Source: Hevea brasiliensis
Taxonomy: Eukaryota; Streptophyta; Magnoliopsida; Malpighiales; Euphorbiaceae
Direction: 5' to 3'
Length of the DNA: 64,000 bases
Assembly (NCBI RefSeq): GCF_030052815.1
Contig: NC_079510.1
Coordinates: forward strand, 37,482,358 to 37,546,357
The notes under the pieces were generated by a model. That model did not search any database, was not told the DNA's origin, and was given only the letters and a program-made list of their open reading frames with translations. A program made the translations under genes and the position numbers. Below, in pieces: positions 47,644-60,048 of the stretch. Within the stretch, counting starts at the first letter, position 1. Every line of letters starts with the position of its first letter.

Positions 47644-50600
47644 TATAACACCCCTATATGCATAGTTCTGTGCATTTCACTGTTCTGGTGACCGGTGTCG
47701 ATCTGAAAAATTAAGAGGATTAGAACTATATTGAAGCCATCTAGAAAAGCCCTGAACAAAAATAAATAGCAATTACATGAAGGTAAAAAGGAAATAAAGG
47801 AAACAAAGCATAATGGTTAAATGAGCCGGGGGTCACAGCGATGGGTGACTGCACTGGGAAGTGACTGCGAGATCAGTCAAAACCCTAATTTCGTATGGGA
47901 CATTATGACACCACAGTCCTAAGAAAAATTGAAAAGCTAGGGGAAATGTGAAAATCACAGGAAAAGGTAGAGAACCAGATCAAATAATTAGATTAGGGTT
48001 CCGGAAGAAATACTGAATTTTTAGTAAATCGGATCAGACTGGCGAGCGACAAATTTGTCAATTCACCCCTAGAGGTGACTCATGGCCTAACCATCTAATA
48101 AAATATGAGGAATTAAAATTTTGTAGTATAGATTTAAATTAAAGAACTATGGAAAAAGAAAGGAAAAAGAAAAGAAAAGAAAATTAGAATTATGACATCA
48201 TCACACCCATGTAAGCATGACCTAATTAATCTATAATTTTAATTTTTAAAAATTGTGGGATAATAACAACATAAAGTGACCAATTAAAATAAAAGTCTTA
48301 TTTTCCCATTTCCTTCTTCTTCTTGTCGAATTGCTCCTCACTCTCTTCTCTCTCTCTTTTACATTTTTCCTCCATTAAAGCTCACTTTGGAGCTTCCCTA
48401 ACCCTCAATTCCATCATAATTTTCTAGCTTCTTAGATTAAATCTTATATTTGAGACTTGTAAAGAAGGTGGGAGAAATAAATTGAAGGAAAAAGTGAAGA
48501 GATTTGAAGACTGAAAAGCTATACAAAGGTTAGTGTTATTCCTTCAATTCTTTCCTTATCTTTATGCTTAGATACTTGAATGAAGTTGAAATTTGATGAA
48601 AAATTGAAAGAATTATACAAGTAAAGAGACCCCATGAATTTCGGCCATGATAGGGAAAGGTAGGATTTGATGGATTTTAATGAAACTAAAAGTGTTAGCA
48701 AGCTTGATGGAATGTGTAAATGAGATTTATATACTTTGATTGCATGAGATGTAACAATTAGCGAATTAGGGTTCTTGACCCTTAGGGTTTTAGGGGGAAA
48801 ATTTGAGAATTTGGTAAATTGATGTACTTTGACCTAAGTAAGGTTTAAAATAGTTAATTGGTGTAATTTAGAATGTGTTTGAATGGTTAAAATTGAAATG
48901 GGATTGTGAATGTGTGATGTTCAATTTTGGACAGCTTGACCCTTACCCATTCAGATAGGTGTAACTGGAAATTGGTTCCTCCAATTGTTGTGAGGTCAAT
49001 TGGAGATGAAAATTAAGACATAATGCAATAATTTTGGTGAAGAAACCTTGCCCTAAAATGGAACAAAAAGTGGTGTAAAATTAGGTCAAATCCGGGTAAG
49101 GCACACTACCACTGTACATAAATGACAAAATGAACAGTATTTGTTCATTTAGCCATAACTTGACCTAGGCAGGTCCAAATGACCTGATTTTTGAACTATT
49201 AGAAAGCTATGACATAGTACTACAACTTTAATGAAGAATACAAATCCAAATTCTGCCCATAACCAAGTCAAATTGTCAACCAAATTTGGTTGCTTAAAAC
49301 TGCCAGAACCAAATTTGGTACCCAGAATCTGGGTTTGGACCAATCTGGCCAGCCTTAGAAACATGGCCATAACTTGAGCTACAAAACTTCAAATGGAGTG
49401 ATTCAAAAAGGAAATTAAAGCTAAGACAATAAGAAAAAACTTTGGTGAAGGACATTTAGCCAAAATTCCACTGTAGGCAGACCAATGGAACAATAGAAAG
49501 CAGTAACCCAAAACTGACTTTTTGGATTTGCACCTAGGGAAATTAGAAATTGAATTGGTAATCAATGCTAATAAAATTGACACCCAAAATGTGGTATATG
49601 GGTGCAATTAGAATTAATAAACCTATAAGTATGGAAAAGTCAACATTTTGACTTGAATAGTGTAATGAATAGTGCCACTATACACAAAAATGCAAAGGAC
49701 TCGAATTTATAAACCGTAATGAGTAGGATAAGTTTGCAAAGAAATTGTTGGAATTTAATTATTAGAAATGGATACTGAAGCACTTTAAATTTATGTGTTT
49801 CAGTTGGAAAGGGATTTTCGAAGGAGAAATGAAAATTTGAGTAAATTGAGTCAACAAAAAGGGTTTGTGCACAACTAGTTTTAAATTGTTCATGTTTTGC
49901 ATATTTTATTTGATTAAATGATTTTAGTTTCTTTATGTATTATGTTTACCAATTATTGAATTTATTTCAATGATTATTGAAATGTGTTATGGTATGAATG
50001 AGTTTAGTTTTGAAAAATGAAATTAATTATAATTTTATTTTGTTATGAATTCAATGAGACTAGCTTCAAAAAAAATTTGATTGAAATACGTTTACATGGT
50101 TTACATGGAAAATTGATTTGAAAAATGGTTTATACTTAACATGAGAAATTGATTAAATATGCTTTGAATTGTAATGGGCATAAAAAAATTATTGGATATT
50201 GGAATTCACTTTGAATTGAATTGTATTGTGATTTATGCTCACAAAAAGGACAAAGAGATTCATGATGTATTTTATATCTCACTATAGATGCTTGACTAGG
50301 TTATTACCCGTCCCTCATTTGTTGAGGAGACACTAGAGTTAGCTTTGTTTTGATTATCATGGTGCGTGCATATGCTTAGATTCTCCTCTTATTAGAGGTT
50401 AGATCTAAGTTTCTCATGGTCCTTTCTGAAGTTACATTGTTGTGGTGTTGTATTGTACATGATGATTCGATCTCCCCAACCATAGGGAGTTAGAATCGCT
50501 TTGAAGATAGCCCTTACGGATTAGTCCGACATTGTTAGTGAGATAAAGAATGGTTTTAGAAAGTGAGAAATGGTGATTTTAAACTGTTATTTGAGTAAAA

Positions 50601-50803
50601 TTGATTTGAAAGAGATTATTTGTTTTGTAATAACTATTTTCATAGTTGATGGAATTGTTTCAAATGACCAATTACGATTGGGAAAAAAATTTAATTATTG
50701 ACTGAGGTCACTCAATTATTTGATTTGTACCATTAAAAATATTAACTTGATTTTATGATTTTTGAAGAAATCGACATTTCCAATTTTTGTTCTAAATTGT
50801 CAC

Positions 50804-50826
50804 TATATATATATATATATATATAT
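50804..50826. repeat. (TA)n microsatellite
   Basis: The shorter counterpart of the repeat at 44104-44143. Confidence 0.9.
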
Positions 50827-51067
50827 GAGTTTACTACTCAGCGATAGCTTTGTATGCTGTCGCAGGTGAAAGGACTATAGAGCAGTTGAGTAAGATTCCT
50901 TGAAGACTCATTAGGATTAGCTCCGGATATATCATAGGTATACGCTTATACGTTAGATTTTGATGTATGCAAGTAATTATATGTATGTAATTTATTTGAG
51001 CAATTGCACAAGAACTTTTATAATATTATTTTGGGTATGTAATTAAAATGTAAATTATTATAATATT

Positions 51068-51463
51068 TATTGACCCCACAAGCTCAAAGGAGCATAGATT
51101 TTGATGATACCAAAACTCAACTAGAATCAAACTAACATTGTTTTAAGTGTTGTGCATCTCAAAGAAAAAGACACAAGGATTTCAATATGGATTCGTGCTT
51201 CTGAAGAAAGGATGACATTCTAAGGATAACACAGGACGAATCAAAGGAGATAAAAGAAGAAAAGGTTACCTTCCAAGGCTGCATTGAAAATCAGAATTGA
51301 AGGTACATATAGTATAGAAGTTAAGTTTTATTTTTAGGATTACTTGTGAAAAGAATTGGGGAGTAAAAGTCAATGATGCTTATTTTCAATCCCTCAAAAG
51401 ATTTTTCTTTTAAACATCATTATTGGCCTAAAAAGTGTTTGACTATGATTTGGTGTAAAGTTT
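51068..51463 (+). repeat. Truncated 5' LTR of Sire2
   Basis: It matches 58588-58969 (start TATTGACC here, TGTTAACC in the 3' copy), with a small extra segment near 51270. It ends inside GTAAAGTTT and continues directly as gag coding sequence. The TATA-bearing part of the LTR is gone. Confidence 0.92.
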
Positions 51464-52945
51464 AAAGGTGGAAGCAAATACAAGAAGTTCACAAAGAAAT
51501 ATGCTCCAAAGACTCCAAATCATTCAAGTGAAATAGTTTGTTACGAGTGTAACAAACCAGGCCACATTAAGCCAAAGTGTCCTACATTGAAGAAGAAAAA
51601 CAAGTTTAGAAAGGACAAAAGCAAAAAGGCAATGGCAGCAACATGGAGTGATAGTGACTCTTCATCAAATGATGAAACTAGTGACAAAGAAGTTGCAAAC
51701 ACTTGTATGATGGCAATTGAAGAAAAAGGTGAAAGCTCACGCATTGAAGATAGTGAAAATGAGGTAAATCTTGAACTTTCTAATATTGATGAATTAGAAC
51801 TTGCATTTGTGAAGACATATGATAAATATAGAACTTTTAAAAAGAAATGCAAAATTTTGGTTCATGAAAATTGTGCTTTAAGATAAGAAAATATATCCTT
51901 GAGTATGGCTTCGAAGGAAAATGAATTTTACAAATCTCAAATGAAATTATTTAAGGAAGTTAATGATGAGCTTCAAAGATCAAAAGAAGTGTGTGAACAA
52001 CTTCTTGAGAAAAACAGAATTCTCGAGGCAAAAGTTGAGTCTTTGACAAAAGATTTAACTAAATTTACAAAAGGAAAAGAAACACTTGATATACTTCTTG
52101 GGAATCAAAGATCCACAAATGAAAAATCTGGAATTGGTTATGATGGATTTATGAAGTATGAAAAATACAAACAATTTTTTGTTAAAGCTACATCCTTTTC
52201 TCAACCAAGTATTACATGCTTTTATTGTAATCATAAAGGTCATATGATTAATGCTTGTCCTATTAGGAAAGGAACCTTTAAGGCAAAGAAAGTATGGGTG
52301 CCTAAAGGAACCCTACCTAATGTTACTAACACACAAGGACCCAAAGTTGCTTGGGTACCTAAGAACGATTAAGCGATTTCAGTGCACTAAGGAGTATCTT
52401 TGGAAACAGAACATTGGTACATTGATAGTGGCTGCTCTAGGCACATGGCAGGAAATAAAGGCAAGTTTTCCTCTCTTACTTTGAAAGAAGAAGGTTATGT
52501 CAAATTTGGTAATAAAAGCAAAGCTAAACTTATTGGATGTGAAACTATTGGTAAAAATCCTTGCATTGAGAATGTTGCATTAGTTCAAGAATTAAAATAT
52601 AATCTTTTAAGTGTTAGTCAATTATGTGATAATGGTTTTAAAGTCATTTTTACATCTACACATTGTGAGATTCATGGAAATAATGTTATGTTTGCTGGTG
52701 CTAGAATAGATAATATTTACCTACTTCATTTAACAAGTCTTGAAGAAAATTGTGAAACATGCTTTATGACTTCAGATGATAGTGCATGGTTATGGCATAG
52801 AAAATTAGGACATGCTAGCATGAGTACACTTGCTAAACTCTCTAGAAGGAACCTTGTTAGAGGACTTCCAAAGCTAAGATTTGAAAAAGAATTTCAATGC
52901 AAAGCTTGTGCACTTGGTAAGCATACAAAATCATCTTTTAAATAA
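51464..52945 (+). pseudogene. Sire2 partial Gag, protease and GAG-pre-integrase
   Basis: One reading frame interrupted by three stops (51884, 52370, 52943). Features are KYKKF gag remnant; zinc knuckle CYECNKPGHIKPKC (~51544-51585); an acidic/Ser stretch; a coiled coil (51900-52080); a second knuckle CFYCNHKGHMINAC (~52219-52260); protease DSGCSRHM (~52420) with catalytic Asp retained; and HRKLGHAS (~52797), the GAG-pre-integrase motif. The final stop at 52943 sits at the same codon as in Sire1. Confidence 0.88.
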
Positions 52946-52960
52946 AAAAATGTTGTAATT

Positions 52961-55084
52961 ATGTCTAGACCATTGGAATTATTACATCTTGATCTTTTTG
53001 GCCCAATCACACCTAGAAGTCTAGGAGGCAAGGCATATACATTTGTAATTGTTGATGATTTTTCAAGATTCACATGGACTTTCTTTCTTGCTCATAAAGA
53101 TGAAACCTTTGATATATTTGAAGCTTTTTGCAAAAGAACTCAAAATGAAAAAGGATATTGCATTACATCTTTGAGGAGTGATCATGGAAAAGAATTTGAA
53201 AATAATTTGTTTGAAAATTTCTGCTCTCAAAATGGTATTTATCATACATTTTTAGCTCCTAGAACTCCACAACAAAATGGAGTTGTTGAAAGGAAAAACA
53301 GATCTTTGCAAGAAATGGCAAGAACAATGCTAAATGAAAACAGTTTACCAAAATATTTTTGGGTAGAAGCTATAAATACAGCATGCTACATTTTGAACAG
53401 AGTTTCCATTAGAGCTATTTTAAAGAAAACTCCTTATGAACTATGGAAAGGAAGAAAACCCAATATTGCATATTTTCATGTCTTTGGTTGCAAATGTTAC
53501 ATTTTGAATAACAAAGACAGCAATCTCAAGAAATTTGATGCTAAATCTTATGAAGGAATATTTCTAGGCTATTCAACAAATAGCAAAGCATATAGGATTT
53601 TCAATAGAAAAACATTGACCATGGAAGAATCAATGCTTATACTTTTTGATGATGCTAACACTTCCTTGCAAAGGAAAGATTCTTGTGATGATGAAATTGA
53701 GCAGATTCTAAATTCAAAGAATTCAAATAAAGATGAGCTTGATTTAAAAGAACTAGTGGAGGATGATCAAAATAACAAAGAAGAAGAACTCCCTTGCTCC
53801 ACAAATGTTGAAATTCAAGAAGACTCCCAACCAAATGTGGAAGAACTACAAATTGAGGAACCTCAACATCAAGATATTCCACAAGAATGGAGGTACCATA
53901 GAAATCATTCCAAAGATGATATTCTTGATAGTCCATCACAAAGAATGATGATAAGAGCTCAACTTAGAAGATATTTTGGTAATGTTGCTTTTGTTTCTCA
54001 ATTTGAACCCAAAACATATGATGATGCTCAAAATGATGAAAATTGGCTTTTTGCTATGCAAGAGGAATTAAATCAATTTGAAAGAAATAAAGTGTGGACA
54101 CTTGTTTCTAAACCTAAAAAGCATTCTGTTATTGGAACTAAATGGGTATTTAGGAATAAGATGGATGAAAAAGGACATGTAGTTAGAAATAAAGCTAGAC
54201 TAGTAGCTCAAGGATACAACCAAGAGGAAGGTATTGATTTTGATGAAACCTTTGCTCCGGTTGCTAGAATTGAAGCTATTAGAATGTTGTATGCATTTGC
54301 ATGTTTTAAGAATTTCATGCTTTATCAAATGGATGTTAAAAGTGCATTCTTAAATGGATATATTGATGAAGAAGTTTATGTAGCTCAACTTCCTAGTTTT
54401 GAAGACCCTCACTTTCCAAATCATGTTTACAAGCTTACTAAAGCTCTCTATGGTTTAAAGCAAGCTCCTAGAGCATGGTATGAGAGACTTAGTAAATTTT
54501 TGCTTCAAAATGATTTTAAAAGAGGAAAAGTGGATACTACTCTTTTTATTAAGAAACTAGAAAAAGACATGCTTATTGTGCAAATCTATGTAGATGATAT
54601 TATTTTTGGTGCTACTAACCATTCTCTTTGTAGAAAATTTTCAAATATGATGAAAAGTGAATTTGAAATGAGTATGATGGGTGAACTTACTTTCTTCCTT
54701 GGATTGCAAATCAAACAAATGAGAGATGGAATTTTTATAAATCAGTCCAAGTACATAAAGGATATGCTAAAGAAGTTCAAAATGGAGGATATGAAAAGTA
54801 TCGGAACTCCCATGAGCTCAACAATTAAATTGGAGAGAGATGAAAAAGGTAAAGAGATAGATAATAAACTTTATAGAGGTATGATTGGTTCTTTACTCTA
54901 CTTGACAGCATCTAGACCAGATATTCATTTTAGTGTATGTTTATGTGTAAGATTTCAATCATGTCCAAAAGAATCTCATCTTGTAGCAGTTAAGAGAATT
55001 TTTAAGTACCTCATTGGCACTCACAACATTGGCTTATGGTATCCAAAATGTGAATCATTTGATCTTATTGGTTATAGTGATTGA
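52961..55084 (+). CDS. Sire2 integrase and reverse transcriptase ORF (707 aa)
   Basis: This is the longest uninterrupted frame in the window, in frame with the upstream protease segment. Integrase: LLHLDLFGP (first Asp), LRSDHGKEF (second Asp) and [14 protein letters not shown] (Glu) supply the DDE triad within residues ~1-120. A linker follows with an acidic stretch (~residues 255-310). [48 protein letters not shown] and the catalytic [10 protein letters not shown]. It ends as RNase H begins (IGLWYPKC...YSD). The Met at 52961 is an in-frame codon after the stop, not an evident natural start. Product would be a polyprotein segment made only by readthrough. Confidence 0.9.
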   Translation: MSRPLELLHLDLFGPITPRSLGGKAYTFVIVDDFSRFTWTFFLAHKDETFDIFEAFCKRTQNEKGYCITSLRSDHGKEFENNLFENFCSQNGIYHTFLAPRTPQQNGVVERKNRSLQEMARTMLNENSLPKYFWVEAINTACYILNRVSIRAILKKTPYELWKGRKPNIAYFHVFGCKCYILNNKDSNLKKFDAKSYEGIFLGYSTNSKAYRIFNRKTLTMEESMLILFDDANTSLQRKDSCDDEIEQILNSKNSNKDELDLKELVEDDQNNKEEELPCSTNVEIQEDSQPNVEELQIEEPQHQDIPQEWRYHRNHSKDDILDSPSQRMMIRAQLRRYFGNVAFVSQFEPKTYDDAQNDENWLFAMQEELNQFERNKVWTLVSKPKKHSVIGTKWVFRNKMDEKGHVVRNKARLVAQGYNQEEGIDFDETFAPVARIEAIRMLYAFACFKNFMLYQMDVKSAFLNGYIDEEVYVAQLPSFEDPHFPNHVYKLTKALYGLKQAPRAWYERLSKFLLQNDFKRGKVDTTLFIKKLEKDMLIVQIYVDDIIFGATNHSLCRKFSNMMKSEFEMSMMGELTFFLGLQIKQMRDGIFINQSKYIKDMLKKFKMEDMKSIGTPMSSTIKLERDEKGKEIDNKLYRGMIGSLLYLTASRPDIHFSVCLCVRFQSCPKESHLVAVKRIFKYLIGTHNIGLWYPKCESFDLIGYSD

Positions 55085-55532
55085 TTTTCTTTGGTAGTAG
55101 ATCGAATGAAAAAGCACTTTTGGAACTTGTCAATTTCTAGGTCATGCATTAGTTTTATGGCACAGTAAAAAGCAAACCTCTATTGCACTTTCTACTGAAG
55201 AAGCTGAATATATTGCAGCTGGAAGTTGTGTTGCACAAATTTTGTGGATGAAACAATAGCTTGAAGATTTTGAAATTAAATTTGATCACATTCCCATAAG
55301 ATGTGACAATACTAGTGCTATAAACCTATCAAAAAATCCTGTTCAACACTCTAGAAGCAAGCATATTGAAATTAGACATCATTTTATTAGGGATCATGTT
55401 CAAAATGGTGATATTCAAATTGAATTTGTCCCTTTTGAAAAACAGCTTGCTGATATTTTTACAAAGCCACTTAATGAGGAAATTTTCTGCAAAATAAGAA
55501 GAGAACTTGGTATGATTGATGCTATTGATTAA
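55085..55532 (+). pseudogene. Sire2 RNase H, C-terminal part, frameshifted
   Basis: After the stop at 55082 small indels disturb the DFAGSR...KST motif. Then ALSTEEAEYIAAGSC, RCDNTSAINLS, HIEIRHHFIRD and ADIFTKPLNEEIF are readable in another frame, with one further stop near 55257. The end (AID then TAA at 55530-55532) matches the Sire1 Pol end. Confidence 0.85.
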
Positions 55533-56661
55533 GTTTTGATGCATTTTCATGTTTTTAAATGAAAATGAAGTGATATATATTGGTTTATTGTGTTAAAAAT
55601 GCATTCTGATATTTCTGGTGCAAGTTGAAAAATTTTGGGTCTTATCAGATATGAACAGTATTCTGCAGAATTTGATCACAGTGGCATACTAATCTGTTTG
55701 CTAATTTTCTTGTTTGCTAAATGCTTTACCACTGCTCCTAACTTTTCGTTGGCAAACTGGAAGTCAGGTTTTATTGTACCAAAACTCTAAAATTATTCTT
55801 ATTTCCGAGCACCTATTCTGCATGTTTAAAGAGCATATTACTTAAATGCCCCTCTATTTAGAGTACTGCGTCTCTATGCATTTTAAGGGCAAAACAGACT
55901 TTTAACACATTAATTAGCGCGGGACTCAAAATTTTTTTTCTGAACCATCAATCTTCTCACTACTTCTCCACTGATACACGGTACCCATTCTCTGCAAATG
56001 TCTCCATTTATGTCTTTTCAGTTTTAAAATTCAAAACTCCTTCTCTTTTCCGTCGCATCGCCTCCCAAAACCCAAACGGATGCATTTTCTTTCCACTTGC
56101 AAACCCATTTCGTTCGCAACCTTCCAAACCATCGTCTCCCTTCATCGTTCTTAAATATTTCCGAAACCCATTGGCTGTGAATCGATTAAATCGATTGTTT
56201 CAAGTTAGAAAATCCCCAAAATTTTTCATTTCCGTTATTTGTCTAAATCTACCGAAAGAAACCATTTCTTGTTGGATTAGTTTTTTTTGGTTTTTGACGC
56301 GTTTGGTATCGATTCGCACTCTCTGTCTCTGCAAATCTCAGGTATAAAATATAAAACTTTAATGGAATCGTGTTTTACATTTTGTTTGTGCTTGTTTTGT
56401 TTGTTTTGCTTTCGCAATGTGCTGTTGGATTTTTTTTTTGCATTAATATTTCATAAAAATGTGGTATATAACAAAATCATGAATCGGTTGCCATGGATTC
56501 TTAAGAACTCGAGTATCTCTTACTGTTTGTTCTATTTTTTTTATGACATTGTGCTAAGTTGTGCCAGAAATATGTTGATATGCTTCGAATGATTATATAT
56601 ATTGGCTGCTCACATCGTTGAATTTGTGAACTCAGTCATTTCGGCCTAATTTTCTTCTGGG
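55533..56661 (+). other. Sire2 spacer between Pol and ORF3
   Basis: Non-coding and about twice the length of the Sire1 spacer. The stretch 55940-56230 is C/T-rich and resembles a gene leader. The ORF at 56287-56592 has no recognisable feature. Confidence 0.5.
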
Positions 56662-58022
56662 TTGGTTATGGCGCGGGAAAAAGGAAAAGGCAAAGCAAAA
56701 ATCCCCACATATTCATCATCTTCGGACTCCACTGACGCAAGTGTTCCTGCGTCTCCTCCTCCACATAAAGACGCTCTTCTGGTAATAGGAAAATCAAAAG
56801 AAACACCCAAGAAAAGAACCAGTGAGCCTGTCCAAGAAAAAGGAACCAAAAAGAAAAAGACTTCAAAAGCTCCAGTTATACATATGGAAAGGGCCATTCA
56901 TGAACCCAGGTATATCCACCGCTTTGCTTTTCAAGTTTCTGTTCCTTTACAATCTTTGTTTGAATATCAAAAATGGGACAAATTGTGCTCTGACACTGAA
57001 GGAGTATATGTGGACTTAGTTTAAGAATTCTATAAGAATTTAAGGGTTGATGATTCTGACAAAGATGAATCTTTTAAGGTGAAAATGAAAGGGAAAGTCT
57101 ATGAAGTGACAGTTAATAGATTAGCCAAAGCCCTAGGAATCCCAAACAGTGGGAATAAAATTTGTTCTCACAAAGATGTTTTTGCTGTTGGTGGATTCAA
57201 TAAAAGAGATTTTGAGGCCGAAGTATTTAAAGGGGAAGTAAAGGATAAGACTAGCATTACCCATGCTCATCAACACATCAAAATTCTTCATAGTTTTATC
57301 ATCTATGTGTTGAATCCTATAACTGGTAGTCCAAATTATTTAAGTACCCTTGATCTCTGCATAATTTGGCATATTGTGAATCAAATTGAATTTAAGCTTG
57401 CCTACTTTATGCTGAAGCAAATTATGAAATGGAAACCACCTTACAAGCTACTCTATGCCCATCTTCTTAATGGTCTGTTTAGAGACTTTGGGATCCCTCT
57501 GGAAACCAAGAAACATAAGAGGAGGAAGAAGAAGAAACAGAAGAGGAAGAAGAAGAAACAGAATAAGAAAAAGAGAAAGAGGAAGAAAAGGAAGAAGAAG
57601 AAGAAGAGGAAACTGAAAAAGATAAAGATGATTCTGATGATGGAAATGGTAATGGAGGCAGCAAAGAAGGAAGTGGGATGGATATGAGTGACTCAGAATC
57701 TGAGGCAGAACCACAGACTCCTGCTCCTACTGCTCCCGCAAAAGACAAGGCAAAAACAGCTCAAAAGGAACAAAGAAGCAAGCAAAAAGAGGCAACCGGT
57801 AAACCATCTGGCAAAAAGGCTAAAACTGGCAAAAAGTTGTGAGAATCAGACCGTACTCTGCTGCAATTTGAGTTAGCAGCTGGACCTATTATTCCCTTGA
57901 CACCAGGAACTGAAATGGTTGCTGAAATTCTTCAAACCTTGAGTGATAAACCTGTCAAGCCAAAGAAGTTGAAGATGGCTGCTCCAAAACCAATCAGACG
58001 AAGCTCTAGGCTAAAAGGATAA
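56662..58022 (+). pseudogene. Sire2 ORF3 (post-pol accessory ORF), lightly broken
   Basis: The N-terminus is Lys/Ser-rich with NLS-like clusters (TPKKRTSE; GTKKKKTSK). Globular region: RYIHRFAFQVSVPLQSLF, a stop at 57022, LGIPNSGNKI, VLNPITGSPNYLSTLDLCI, FGIPLE. A frameshift at ~57510 moves to a frame encoding a long Glu-rich stretch, with a stop near 57562, then Pro/Ala/Lys-rich DNA and a further stop near 57840. The C-terminus ends RRSSRLKG, echoing RRSGR in Sire1. Start may be either Met at 56662 or 56668. No signal peptide or membrane helix is seen, so an envelope role is not supported. Confidence 0.72.
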
Positions 58023-58229
58023 ACAACCATTCTGCATGTTTAATGATTGAATTTTGTCTAACAGTCTGTCTCTTAATTTGCTACTTAGTTTGCTACTTTT
58101 AGTTTTATTCTGAACTTTAATTAGCTTGCTATATCAGTTAGTGTTTTGAATGTTTTATTTACTGCACTTAAACTGAATTTTGATCTATACACATGTGCAT
58201 GATTTCTCCCATTATCTTTTGATGCTGAC

Positions 58230-58587
58230 AAAAAGGGGGAGAAAATGAATGAGTAATCTTGTTGATATAACTTGTGGTTGATATATTGTTGATATAACTT
58301 TATAGTGTGCATATTGTTGATATAACTTGTGAATGATATACAGTTTGTGATTAGTGTGCATATTGTGCATATTTAGTTAGTATCTTTAGTCACACTTGAC
58401 TCCTTAAGAAAATGCTTATGAATGTTTCATTGAAATTATTAAGGGGGAGTTATTTGTGATTAATTGTTGATATAAGCACATACATAGGGGGAGTTATTCT
58501 CACATATACATTCATACATATACTCACACTTATTAATAGTTACATGGTGATTCAATTGAGTTTTGTCATCATCAAAAAGGGGGAGAT
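58230..58587 (+). other. Sire2 multiple polypurine-tract zone
   Basis: GGGGGAG tracts occur at 58230-58244, ~58439-58450 and ~58486-58493. The terminal AAAAAGGGGGAGAT is at 58574-58587, abutting the 3' LTR. It parallels Sire1. Confidence 0.8.
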
Positions 58588-60048
58588 TGTTAACCCCACA
58601 AGCTCAAAGGAGCATAGATTTTGATGATACCAAAACTCAACTAGAATCAAACTAACATTGTTTTAAGTGTTGTGCATCTCAAAGAAAAAGACACAAGGAT
58701 TTCATGATGGATTCGTGCTTCTGAAGAAAGGATGACATTCTAAGGATAACATAGGACGAATCAAAGGAGATACCTTCCAAGGCTGCATTGAAAATCAGAA
58801 TTGAAGGTACATATAGTATAGAAGTTAAGTTTTATTTTTAGGATTACTTGTGAAAAGAATTGAGGAGTAAAAGTCAATGATGCTTATTTTCAATCCCTCA
58901 AAAGATTTTTCTTTTAAACATCATTATTGGCCTAAAAAGTGTTTGACTATGATTTGGTGTAAAGTTTTATAGTTTTGAAAGTTATGCAGAAAAGTTTTTC
59001 TGGTATGCTAACTGGTTTGCTACTTATTTTAGTATGCTAACTGGTTTGCTATTTTCTCCAGTATGCTAATTGTCTCAATTCTGCACAACATCGTAGAAAA
59101 TGACAAAATAATAGCTATTTTCTTGAAATTTGTAATTGTAACATTCAAATGAGTTTCCAAACGGTCAAAAACATTCCAAAGCTATAAATACACCTACATT
59201 TGGCCATTTTGCACTAAATGAAAGTCTCTCCACTGTTCAAAATCATAAAAGCTTTCATTCAAAGTGCTCAAAGTGTTTTTATTGCTCATCATTGGCTTAT
59301 TTACTCAACTCTTCTTTATAGATTCCTGTTGTATTAAGTGAGAGTGAGTTTTAAACACATTATTATCATTTATGAGAGGTCATTCAAGCACCTATTGAAG
59401 CTTGATTGTGAAAAGTGTTTGGGATAACACTTAGTAGAAGTGTGAAGCTACTTGTAAAAGCTTTGGTGAGAAGATTTGTAAAGGGCTTTTGTCTCTTGCC
59501 TTTAAAAGAGAAGAATAGTGAAGTGAAGACTCAAAGTGGGATCTTTGAGAGAGTGGATGTAGGCTAGTTGAGCCGAACCACTATAAAAATTTCAGTGTTC
59601 ATTTTCTCAACCCTTGCTCTTTACATTTATGCATTTTAACTTTATGATTGATATGTTTTTGCTGATATGAAAGTTGAGGCCATTTGCTGTTGATCTTGCT
59701 GCTATCTGAGAAAATCAATTTTCTGCTAAATCTGCTGATATCTGATATAATCTGCTTATTGTTTAAACCGGCCGCTTAGTATATCCGTATATCTTGCTCG
59801 TTCTTTGTGTTAAAAACTTATCCAGACATCGATATCTATCTTTGAATCTTGATATAATTTGTTAGATCAGTATACTGATTGCATATAGCCTAACTTTGAA
59901 TCAACTTGTCAATAGAGTTGTATTGTTCATATTTCACATTAGTCAATTGAGTTGAACCTAGCTGCAATTTTCAAAGGTTTTGAGCAAGAACCGAAAATTG
60001 TTTTTAAAGTCCAATTCACCCCCCTCTTGGACATATTTTGGGGCATCA
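58588..60048 (+). repeat. 3' LTR of Sire2 (1461 bp)
   Basis: TGTTAACCCC...GGGGCATCA, followed by TSD ATATT. It is complete, unlike the 5' copy. Confidence 0.93.
59183..59190 (+). promoter_or_regulatory. TATA box in Sire2 3' LTR
   Basis: TATAAATA about 595 bases into the LTR. The corresponding 5' LTR segment is deleted, so only this copy could drive transcription, and that would run out of the element. Confidence 0.55.

Larger units (their letters stand above)
51068..60048 (+). mobile_element. Sire2: Sirevirus-type Ty1/copia element with 5' deletion
   Basis: Flanked by TSD ATATT (51063-51067, 60049-60053) inside B's 3' LTR. Contents are a truncated 5' LTR, partial gag, PR, INT, RT, RNase H, ORF3, multiple PPTs and a full 3' LTR (1461 bp). 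It is the same lineage as Sire1 but has different LTRs. A ~2-kb deletion removed most of the 5' LTR, the PBS and the N-terminal half of gag. Pol is better preserved than in Sire1. Confidence 0.92.

Noticed and set aside
57508..57687. Lys/Arg-rich C-terminus of the Sire2 ORF3 frame
   Set aside because: It is a frameshifted reading of a purine-rich tract; the alternative frame gives the Glu-rich stretch and rejoins the conserved C-terminus.
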